A stretch of DNA of 64,000 nt, taken from Cololabis saira. Lineage: Eukaryota > Chordata > Actinopteri > Beloniformes > Belonidae. The DNA lies in contig NC_084592.1 of the NCBI RefSeq assembly GCF_033807715.1, positions 1,222,501-1,286,500 on the forward strand. Reading direction: 5' to 3'. The notes beneath the pieces were generated by a model. It saw only the letters and a list, made by a program, of their open reading frames with translations. It had not been told where the DNA came from and did no database searches. The position numbers and the translations under genes are program-made. Of the stretch, positions 55,922 through 64,000 are shown piece by piece (position 1 is the stretch's first letter; each line of letters starts with the position of its first letter).

Positions 55922-57020
55922 AATTAAGGCTTCCCATGTTCATAGGACTGTGGCCCAACACACCACTCTGTCTCAGTTACAGATGGCACATCCGCAGTCC
56001 CTTATTATTATTTTTGGAGACCTCAACCATGCTTTACTTTCTGCCACCCTCCCTAACTTCAGAGAGTATGTCAACTACCAAACAAGGGACAATAAAACCA
56101 TTGACTTGCTGTTTGCCAACACAAAACATGCCTATAGCTTATCACCCCTTCTCCCGCTTGGCCACTAAGACCACAACCAGGTCGTCCTTCTCTCCACCTA
56201 CACCCTCATGGTGAAGAGGAAACCTCTCACAAAGAAGGTGGGAAGGCTGTGATCTGAGGAATGCAGTGAAGTCCTCAGAGACTGCTTTGAATGCACAGAT
56301 TTGCAGGAACTTTACAGTCCTCACGGTGAGGACATTGACACCCTTCTCCTGGTGCAGTGCTACCATCACCTCCACTCTCCTCACACCACCCTGCCTCATC
56401 CCCTTCTACAACAGAGTCATTCCTATTCTCCATTCCAGCCCGGCCCAGCATCAGGTCTGCTTCACAGTCAATCAGGTGAGAAGCCAGCTCAGGAGGACAG
56501 AAGTCAGGAAGGCAGCTGTCCGGATGGAATCTGCTCCAAACTGCTCAGGGACTGCAGTGCAGACCATCTCGGTCAGGGGGTTCTGCATATCTTCAACCTG
56601 AGCCTCAGCCTGGAGAGGGTTCCTGTACTGTGGAAGACTTCCTGTGTGGCTACTATGCCAAAGACCGTACAGCCCAGGGAGCCCGACCATTACAGACCTG
56701 TGGCCCTGACTTCTCGTCTGATAAAGACCATAGAGAGGATCATCCTGCGCCAGCTTCACCCACCGGTGAAAGTGCCGGACCCCCTGCAGTTTGCCTACCA
56801 ACCCGGCATCGGGGTGGACCACGACTGCAGCACTGATCTCTCTCTCACCTTGAGCAGGCAGAAAACACTTTTTTTTTTTTACTTCTGCAGTGCTTTCAAC
56901 ACCATCCAGGCTGCATTACTTAGAGGGAAGCTGGAGGGATCCGGAGTGGACAAACAGCTGCATGGACCAATAGACCACAGCTCTGTGACTTTACCCGTCT
57001 GATTTTACCTCCTTTATCTC
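55922..57020 (+). mobile_element. Rex1/Babar-like LINE fossil
   Basis: The endonuclease end reads LPNFREYVNYQTRDNKTIDL and the linker PHGEDIDTLLLVQC. The RT reads GPDGICSKLLRDCSADHLGQ-like sequence, VPVLWKTSCV and PDHYRPVALTSRLIKTIERI, then FAYQPGIGVD and a motif A-like FYFCSAFNTIQAALL where the catalytic Asp (expected DFSSAFNT) is replaced by Cys. Several frameshifts. It ends before motifs B and C. Confidence 0.75.
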
Positions 57021-57033
57021 CTTTACCTCCAAT

Positions 57034-57711
57034 GGCCACGGTTACATGATGTTTTTTAATTCGGAATTAATTATTCTGAATTAGATAATTCCAAATTAAA
57101 CTATATTCCTTCGAGTTTACATGGAATTGAGGTTTACATGGAAAACACGTTCGATCGGCTTTATCCAATTCGGCTTAAGGTCTGGGGGTTGGGAAGGTTC
57201 TGATTGGATAGGGGGGCGGACGGGAAGTTAAACTACCGGAAGTTACGTCTACCGGAAGAAGAACAAACTTAGCTGCTTAGCTGCTACAACTTTGAAAAGT
57301 TCACAATTTTTGTTTCCTGTTTCCATCTGTTCTTTTAATGATTTCTATGTATTAAATAAATGGTCTCTGCTCTTGACCAGCGTTTACTGCGTGCTGCCAT
57401 CTGGAAACTTTGTTTGGAAAACCAGCCCAGCGCGGAATATAAGCGTCATGGAGACAGACGGGCGAGGGAACGAGCACAAAGAAAGACCGGAATTAATTTA
57501 AAGCGGAATGAGTGTAAACATGATCGTGGAATTATTCTATTCGGATTTAAAATCGGAATAAAGCAGCTACTTACTTCGGAATTAAATTTAATTCGGAATG
57601 GCCATTTTCATTCGGAATTAGGTGTTTACGTGGTAATTTTTACTCATTTTAAATCAGATTTAATTTTAATTCTAAATTAAAGAGGAATTAAAGTTCCCAT
57701 GTAAACGCACT
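57034..57711. mobile_element. TIR element (GTTTACATG family)
   Basis: Left GGCCACGGTTACATGATG, right complement AGTGCGTTTACATGGGAA, both followed by TTAATTCGGAATTAA-like palindromic sequence. About 680 bp; the internal frames have no recognisable domain. The superfamily is not assigned. Confidence 0.6.
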
Positions 57712-59180
57712 GATATCATCAATGATCATCAATATGTGTAGCTTGTAAGCTGGTGATCCCATTGCCTTTTGGTCTACCACAGGTAAGCTGTTGCATTGTC
57801 TAGTATTACTTGTGTCATTAGTTTGTGCTTTCCAGTTTCCAGTGATTAACTGGTGTGCGTTTTTGGGTTCATTTGCACACATTCAAAAAGAAAAAAGTGT
57901 TCTGAGTCTAATGAATTACAAAAGTGTTTTTACACCTAATAAGTGATAATGTTTTATTTTAAGAGACTAGATTATGTGGTTATGGTTAATGCCTTTTTTA
58001 AAATTCTTATCTTTTATCAGAAATGGAAATAGATATTTGCTCGCATTGTTTCTGTTAAGACAATGGTAATCAGTGCAAATGTCTCAGTGTCACTGCCTTT
58101 TGTCTGAGTTGGAACTAAAGCTGCAGGCTTTAAAGAGGTTGTGCTACTTGGACAGAGAGTGAAAGCACATTGGGCCTTGACAACCAGTTCCCACAGAGCA
58201 GTCCTGACGTAAGCTACCACGACCTGAATAAATCATGGGATGTTGCTGCATCATCCCTGCCCTGATCATTTATGCATGATCAATATACCACTCCTTAGGC
58301 ATGACATCTGAGGGACACTTGAGCTGGCACCTGATTATTAGCACCAGGTGAATAATAGGCTGACAAAAAGCTTGGTGGGTTGGTAGTGTGATTTTAGCAA
58401 GGACAATGGGCATGTGAAAAGCGCAAATATTGTGAAACCGTCAAACCAGTAATGATTTTAATGGTGTTTCAAATTGACATTAGTTATCTTAACCTATTTA
58501 GTAAATCTATTCGTTCACCTTAAGCTTTAGATTAACTGTTGAGACGTGCACTGTCTATGATTTATTTGAATAATAACCTTCTGTACGTCACTTCTTCATA
58601 CTCAAAATATGGCTAGTCACTATGTGACGTTAAGCTGCCTGACTACACTTCATATTATTCATTAAGATTATGATCAATTTTTATTTTGTTCCGGGCGCCA
58701 AAGATTTAAAAAAAAAAAGCAGCAATGGCTTGTAATAGAAGCATAACTGTAGTCCCTAAAGTTCATCAAAGCAATTTGGGAGATACCAGCACACTTGCTA
58801 CTATTCCCTGATTAATTCATATTAGACACAACAGGGAGGATTAAACAACTCACTATGACATGTTATAATTGTTTTTGTTGCCCATAATTTGTAAGGTGTT
58901 TAATCTGTGTCTTTTAATTACTTTACTTTTTTTTAACTTGTTTGTATACAAATACATTTTTCGCCAATAATTTGTAGATATATCCTACTTATGGTGTGAT
59001 TAGGATGTAACTATTAGGTAAGAAGCCCACCAGGTATATGCCTAATTAGGTAATGTAATTATTTAGGTATTTAGGCTTGTATGTTACAGAAAATATACAT
59101 AATCATACTCTTACAACCTTCATGAGAGGTCTTAATAACATGTTTTTGATGTCTTTATATCCAGCTATTATTTTTCCTTT
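57712..59180. other. No gene recognised
   Basis: AT-rich, apparently single-copy sequence of about 1.5 kb without TE signature, credible ORF or RNA gene. Confidence 0.5.
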
Positions 59181-59540
59181 CCAATTCACCCAGTTCATGG
59201 CGGAAAAAAACCCTCTCTTGATCCAGACATTCTCGTGAATTTTGAGCAATTTCCAACCTTCTTTTGATATCTAAAATTCTGGAAAAGGTATTTAGCCAGT
59301 TGAATGACCACCTGTATAGAAATTATTTATTTGAGGTTTTTCCGTCAGGCTTCAGTCAAGTATATCACAGCACTGGAATAGACTGGTTAGAGTTACTTAT
59401 GACCCAACTTATGGCATCAGACAATGGATTCGTGTCCATATTAGTTCTGCTGGACGTCAGTGCTGCTTTTGACACTGTCGACATTTTACTGCACAGATCA
59501 GAGGATGTTATTGGAAATAAAGAGACAGTACTAGGCTGGT
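59181..59540 (+). mobile_element. L2 LINE RT fragment
   Basis: Plus-strand reading SKILEKVFSQLNDHLYRNYL, YHSTGIDWLELL and [16 protein letters not shown] (motif A intact). Cut at 59540 by another repeat. Confidence 0.8.
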
Positions 59541-59815
59541 TTAAAGGAGACCTATTATGGCATCTAATACCTATTTTAAACAGGTCTTGAATGTCTTAAA
59601 AACAAGCTTTTGATTGTTTTTGCTAAATAAATTAGAAATTCAGCCTCTGAGCCATGTCTTTATCTACCCATTCTCTAACCTCATTATCTATGAGGGATTC
59701 TGAGTGGGCGGGGCTATGATAATGAGGCTCTGTGCTGATTGGATGCCTAAATGACGCGATACACTGCTACGAAAAAATGGCGGAAGCTCCGGCCAGCGGA
59801 GTTAGTTTTTTTTTT
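59541..59815. repeat. Dispersed repeat (AAAGGAGACCTATTATG type)
   Basis: Starts TAAAGGAGACCTATTATGGC; similar to the start word at 8492. It has a GC-rich end with GGGCGGGGCTATGATAATGA and ATGGCGGAAGCTCCGG. I recall it as common in fish but cannot assign a class. Confidence 0.5.
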
Positions 59816-59897
59816 ATAAATCCCAACCTTTGCGTAGAAGGTGGCGTGCGCATCTTTCAAACCCTGTTTTGTGCGCAAGCTTTATAAATGAGGCCCC
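59816..59897. mobile_element. Terminal fragment of a Harbinger-like element
   Basis: Ends GTGCGCAAGCTTTATAAATG AGGCCCC; the complement GGGGCCTCATTTATAAAGC resembles a terminal inverted repeat analogous to that at 4659. Only one end is present. Confidence 0.45.
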
Positions 59898-60179
59898 TGG
59901 AATGGTTCCTGTTTGTGTCTCTGCCTGTTCCCGTTTGTTTGTTTTCTCTCTTGCAGATTCCAAAGCCTTGTGTGCCCGTTGTGTGTTTTCCTGTATTTCT
60001 CTTATTTCAGACTTGCAGCAGATATATTCTAATTTTTTGAGATAGGATATTTGAGTTTTCTTAAGCTGTAAGCCATGAACAGCAATATTAAAATAATATA
60101 AATATATATAAATATAAATACTCGTTAATAGAGCTAAGTCTACCACATGTATGTCAGACCCCATCCCGACTCGACTATT
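59898..60179 (+). mobile_element. L2-related untranslated fragment and AT-rich sequence
   Basis: 59905-59968 (GTCTCTGCCTGTTCCCGT, TTTTCTCTCTTGCAGATTCC) matches the complement of 32106-32170. The remainder is AT-rich. Confidence 0.5.
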
Positions 60180-60591
60180 TTTTCTCTTATTGGTGCGACA
60201 ATACTGGACCAAATCAACCTCTCCCCAAACTTAGGATATGTACCACAGGCTTTCAAAGTCGCAGTAATTAAACCTTTACTTAAAAAACCTTCTCTTGACC
60301 CAGACATCCTAGCTAATTATAGGCCAATTTCCAACCTTCCATTTGTGTCTAAAATTCTGGAAAGGGCAGTTTCAAGCCAGTTATGTGACTATTTGTATAG
60401 AAATACAAATCTGTCTTTCAGTCAGGGTTCAGAATGCATCATAGCACAGAGACAGCACTGGTTCGAGTCACGAATAACCTTCTTATGGTCTCAGATAAGG
60501 GATTAGTGTCCATACTGGTTCTACTGGACCTCAGTGCTGCTTTTGACACCGTAGATCATGGCATTTTACTGCACAGGTTAGAGCAGTGCTT
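60180..60591 (+). mobile_element. L2 LINE RT fragment, host of the hAT insertion
   Basis: VPQAFKVAVIKPLLKKPSLD, PFVSKILERAVSSQLCDYLY, then, after a frameshift, [20 protein letters not shown] and [20 protein letters not shown]. The reading ends at LHRLE where the hAT terminus starts. Confidence 0.85.
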
Positions 60592-61364
60592 CTCAAAGTG
60601 TGGGGCGCGCCCCACTGGTGGGGAACGGAGACATGTCAGGTGGGGCGCGACAAACGGGAGGAAATTTTCAATTTCATGCCTATTTTACTATAAATGCTAT
60701 TGACAATAAAGATAATTCACTAAACAAAACACACACACAAACATAGCAATAATTAATAGCTAAACCGTATTTTAGCGACCATTCGGCACGCCGTGTGGAA
60801 ACCCTCAGTTTTGTGTGTCATTTCTGGATTTAAAACACATGGCGCTTGAACAATAAGGCGCCGCCTACCAGTGTTGGGGGTAACGCGTTACAAAAGTAAC
60901 GCAATTACAGTAATGTATTACTATTTGCTGTAACGCAGTAATATAACGCATTAATAATAAATTTTCGGTAATATTTTACTCGTTACAATCTAAGTAACGC
61001 GCGTTACAACGCATTTTAACCCGTTTAGCTGTTGTTTTTTAAAGAATTCACCAACACCGCGACCGCGAGACAACCCGACAACAGAAAAAAGCGTTGGGAA
61101 CGCGGCGCGGCGGAACGTAGCGCCGCTGGACACTGTTTGTGTGGGGACTGTTCAGTGAGCAGAGCCGGCAGGGAAAAGTCAACAGTGCGGCGTGTCCGCG
61201 TGTAACTTAAATCTACCATGGTCTCAGCGTTAGGGCTCGGCCAAGTGAGGCTTTATTAATATATGGGCTTTATACATTTATTAAATATATATGAGCGCGG
61301 AGTCGGCGAGGAGCTGCGTGCGGCGAGGAGCCCGAGCCGGGCTCACAGTCAGTCGCGCTGTGAG

Positions 61365-61483
61365 AGCGGATTTATGGTTCCGCGTTAAATCGACGCAGAG
61401 CTTTCGCCGTAGGGTACGCCGTAGTTCGCGTAACCCACGGCGTATGGCCTGCGTTGGTGTAACGCGGAACCATAAATCAGCCT
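61365..61483. mobile_element. Harbinger-type MITE (AGGCTGATTTATGG family)
   Basis: Inverted arms AGCGGATTTATGGTTCCGCG and the complement of AACGCGGAACCATAAATCAG with CCT. About 119 bp; same family as 20002-20140. The left terminus is mutated. Confidence 0.75.
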
Positions 61484-61694
61484 TAAACCACACCTGCAGC
61501 CCATCAGGAGGAGAGGTTAAAACAGCTGCGACTTGTTGATTGCTGGTTCGTTTTGTTAACTCTGAGAGCTTTATTGGTTTGTTTGTTACCTTGCTGGTGT
61601 TTTTTTTCTCTCTGGGAGTTATTTATGAAGAAGTTCTGAGTTCCGTGTGAGCAGTATTCGAGTTGAGGGGGGATGAGGGGTGATGTGATGGACC

Positions 61695-61975
61695 CCCCCT
61701 GAAATTAAAACGGTCCAAATCACCCCCCCCCTGAAATAAAAACGGTCCAAATCATCCCCCCTGAAATAAAAACAGTCCAAATCATCCCCCCTGAAATAAA
61801 AACGGTCCAAATCATCCCCCCTGAAATAAAAACGGTCCAAATCATCCCCCCTGAAATAAAAACAGTCCAAATCATCCCCCCTGAAATAAAAACGGTCCAA
61901 ATCATCCCTGAAATAAAAACGGTCCAAATCATCCCCCCTGAAATAAAAACGGTCCAAATCATCCCCCCTGTAAAA
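61695..61975. repeat. 30-bp minisatellite, nine to ten units
   Basis: Unit with CCTGAAATAAAAACGGTCC and AAATCATCCCC, varying in the C run and with occasional ACAGTCC. Minus-strand frames repeating FRGDDLDRFY every ten codons come from it and are not taken as a protein. Confidence 0.95.
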
Positions 61976-62352
61976 CTGCCATCCCTCCTTTCCATCCCTT
62001 CTGTCATTTCATCAATGAATGTGGTTTTACTGCTATTTCAACATTTAGAGTCATCACCAGAAAAATAACACCAGAAAAATAACTTATTTGACAATTTTCA
62101 CCTGTTTCAAGTAAATTTTCACTTGAAATAAGTAGAAAAATCTGCCAGTGGGACAAGATTTATCTTTTTTTGCTATTTTGTTGAAAGTAACTCAAAAGTA
62201 ATACACAAGTAGTGTAACGCATTACAATTCAGATATAGTAATATTGTAATGTAACTAATTACTTTCAAATGACAGTAACTAGTAATATATAATGTATTAT
62301 ATTTTGGATGTAACTTGCCCAACACTGCCGCCTACACACACGGAGCGCCGCC

Positions 62353-62399
<47 letters not shown>
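62353..62399. repeat. (CA)n microsatellite
   Basis: About 23 CA units beside the right end of the CAGTGTTGGG element. Confidence 0.95.
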
Positions 62400-62400
<1 letters not shown>

Positions 62401-62479
62401 GCATACAAGTGTGGTATTTTAAAAAAAAGCGCGAGCAAAACTTCGTTTGATTGTGCTTTATTTAAGTTATTAGCCTACA

Positions 62480-62701
62480 TTAATCAAACCCATCGAAATC
62501 TCCATCCTCCGTTTCTGCATTCATCCGAGCCTGATCAATGAGATCGGGAGAACTGATCAGCTGCGACGGGCAGAGCCCGCAGCTCTCTGGCCCCGCTGAT
62601 AGCCGAGTCATTTTCCTGCCGTGCGGCCCCTCGGAAATGATGCCGGCTTTTGCAAAAGCCCGAACAACAGTCCAACCCAGCAGACACGTCAGCCCACGCA
62701 T
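62480..62701 (-). pseudogene. pogo/Tigger-like transposase C-terminal fragment
   Basis: 73 codons ending with an acidic tail (MNAETEDGDFDGFD) after WTVVRAFAKAGIISEGPHG, which resembles the end of the DDE domain and acidic C-terminus of pogo-family transposases (FxKAGI-type block). No catalytic residue is included. The assignment rests on this short block and on the surrounding terminal repeats. Confidence 0.45.
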
Positions 62702-62885
62702 CTATTCTTTAACAATCCTTCGACAGTAAACGGCGGACCGCGCCGCCCGATCGGCAGCCGACGCATCGGCTACCGCCCGGGCGGTGGTTCCTCCGGTCTT
62801 CGGGCCCGTCTCTGCGGCGCAGCTCCCCCGGGAGCAGCGTCTCCTTCTCGGTAGTCGCTCCGTCCGCTCCAGGCACCCCGCCACG

Positions 62886-62938
62886 GAGCCTACGCCGTAG
62901 GCTCTGCGTCGGTGTAACGCGGAACCATAAATCAGCCT
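62886..62938. mobile_element. Right arm of an AGGCTGATTTATGG-family MITE
   Basis: GAGCCTACGCCGTAGGCTC followed by TAACGCGGAACCATAAATCA and GCCT. Only one arm is clear; the left arm may be rearranged in the GC-rich sequence 62735-62885. Confidence 0.6.
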
Positions 62939-63129
62939 TTACAATAATACTATGGCCGCATTGCGTCATTGGGCGTGCGGTGCATTTAAAAATAAAAAAG
63001 ACGTTTATATCCACCTAATAGTCCTAAAAATACGGTAAAAAGCATTAGGGGACCGGAGAAAAATGTACCATGGAACTAAAGTGCAAAAACAACGATTGAC
63101 GTTGGACTGTTAATTGCAGCGGGACAATA

Positions 63130-63407
63130 TTTGCAGCATCGGACAGAAAGCTTTAAACATCATTCTTCCCTTTGCGACTTCATATCTCTGCGAGAAGCTT
63201 TTCAGCTGTTGCTTCTTTAAAAACTAAGTACAGATCCCAGCTCAACATTGAGCATGATTTGAGAGTGGCAGTTTCCAGCCTGCAACCCCGTTTTGAAAGG
63301 ATGTTCAGTGCAAAACAGGCAACACTGCAGCCACTAGTAATGAAGGGAAAGTTCACTTGTTTATGTTTTTGCAAATTAAGTTATGATAGTGTTGTGCAAC
63401 TCGGGTA
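63130..63407 (+). pseudogene. hAT transposase C-terminal dimerisation region
   Basis: The plus strand reads LPFATSYLCEKLFSAVASLK, TKYRSQLNIEHDLRVAVSSL and QPRFERMFSAKQA, the conserved C-terminus of the hAT group that includes ZBED5/FAM200/SCAND3-like proteins. It is open to the natural-looking end at 63408; the upstream catalytic part is missing. Its last codons overlap the boundary of the LTR-like repeat. Confidence 0.8.
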
Positions 63408-64000
63408 GCTTGGCTGATCAGTTATCGAAGGCTTATTAATAATTTTATTCAAGAATTATTAATAATTAATAAAGTCGACTATTTATCAAATTGAATGACC
63501 AATATGATAAATAAAATCCTCGGGGCACCACCCTAGGCCTTAATCTAGGGAAATTGGATAACTAAACAGCAGAAAATCAGTCTCATATGATTTTTGAATT
63601 ATCCTGCAGAACAGCAAATCTTACTATATCTTACAGAATAACAATGAAGGCGTGATATCCGAACACTAGGCTCTGCTTAAACAAATCAATTTGTGACCAA
63701 ATCTTGCATGAAATAACAACAACCACTCATTAAAAATCAATCAGAATTTATTTACATACGGGTATCAAAGAAGATGTGAATGGATACCCAATAAATCCCG
63801 ATGGCAGAACTTAAGTATTATAAAACAATTAATTAACTAGAAAAACATCAATAGAAAAAAAATTACATGAAAGTTAAATGCATGGAATGGAAAAAAGAAT
63901 CAAAGCAATAACAAAGATGATAAAGAACATCTACGGTTTAAAACATTGTGGCTGCACAAAGATGGCTGCGGTGTTTAAAGACGGCAGAACTCTGGTATTT
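63390..64000 (-). repeat. LTR-like repeat, inverted copy, cut by window edge
   Basis: Reverse complement of 35390-36005, with many shared long words (for example GGATTTATTGGGTAT and GAGACTGAT in complement). It starts with TGTTGTGCAACTCGGG at 63390 directly in hAT sequence. The remaining part lies right of the window. Confidence 0.75.

Larger units (their letters stand above)
60869..62327. mobile_element. TIR element with exact 8-bp TSD (hAT-type)
   Basis: Starts CAGTGTTGGGGGTAACGCG and ends in the complement of CAGTGTTGGGCAAGTTACAT. The 8-bp flanks CCGCCTAC are identical on both sides (60861-60868 and 62328-62335), the duplication size of hAT transposons. No transposase; it contains a Harbinger-type MITE and a 30-bp minisatellite. 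Confidence 0.85.
60764..63036 (-). mobile_element. pogo/Tigger-like element nested in the hAT
   Basis: Ends ACCGTATTTTAGCGACC (left) and the complement ACCGTATTTTTAGGAC (right) form short inverted repeats. The left arm continues CATTCGGCACGCCGTGTGG and the right arm (complement) has matching composition. It carries a decayed minus-strand C-terminal transposase frame at 62480-62701, and is itself interrupted at 60869-62327. Confidence 0.5.
60592..63389 (+). mobile_element. hAT element, 5' end and transposase C-terminus, with deep nest
   Basis: Left end CAGTGCTTCTCAAAGTGTGG, a hAT terminal repeat, inserted in L2. The element's own sequence is 60592-60763 and 63037-63389. The latter encodes the C-terminal dimerisation region. 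The middle of the transposase is deleted, and the right end is lost at 63389 where an LTR-like repeat begins. Everything between is a later insertion. Confidence 0.75.

Noticed and set aside
61619..62007. Tandem-repeat protein (DRFYFRGDDL)
   Set aside because: 30-bp minisatellite inside a non-coding TIR element.

Overview
This is vertebrate, almost certainly ray-finned fish (teleost), nuclear DNA. The evidence is the repeat content (Rex3, Rex1/Babar, L2 and L1 LINEs, Tc1-like, hAT, PIF/Harbinger-like and Ty3/gypsy elements, tRNA-derived SINEs, fish-type MITEs) and a single recognisable host exon, exon 1 of an acid-sensing ion channel of the ASIC4 type. No prokaryotic gene organisation, rRNA gene or CRISPR array is present.

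Layout. 1-7 kb: a nearly intact Rex3 fragment on the minus strand, two Tc1-like fossils, and a hAT transposase pseudogene split by a PIF/Harbinger-like element. 7-19.3 kb: copies of an abundant repeat family (called R here), including a 7.7-kb head-to-tail cluster holding tRNA-like segments, a 42-bp CCAAT/GC-box minisatellite and an 854-bp segmental duplication. 20-23 kb: a Ty3/gypsy element without its RT core, whose LTR has internal sequence on both sides. 23.9-25.8 kb: an L2-clade LINE. 26.2-31 kb: the least repetitive stretch, with asic4 exon 1 (minus strand), part of its first intron, a perfect 25-bp inverted repeat and one unidentified candidate exon. 31.2-36 kb: a SINE, L2 3' UTR, a CpG-rich promoter-like block and an LTR-like repeat. 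36.3-42.5 kb: an R copy split by a 5.1-kb 5'-truncated L1 with an intact RT-encoding ORF, a poly(A) tail and a 14-bp target-site duplication. 42.9-47.4 kb: a composite DNA transposon filled with nested elements. 47.4-60.6 kb: L2 fragments, MITEs, a second Rex3 and a Rex1 fossil. 60.6-64 kb: a five-level nest (L2, hAT, pogo-like, hAT-like, Harbinger MITE), cut by an LTR-like repeat that is inverted relative to the 35-kb copy.

How it fits together. The window covers the 5' end of asic4 and repeat-rich flanking or intronic DNA; transcription of asic4 would run leftward. Later asic4 exons were not found and probably lie left of the window. Most coding-looking sequence belongs to transposable elements and is broken; the main exception is the L1 ORF2 fragment. 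The best candidate for something new is the R family, which forms head-to-tail arrays and carries hairpin-like sequence at both ends. All family assignments come from reading the sequence and from memory of the families; no database search was run.
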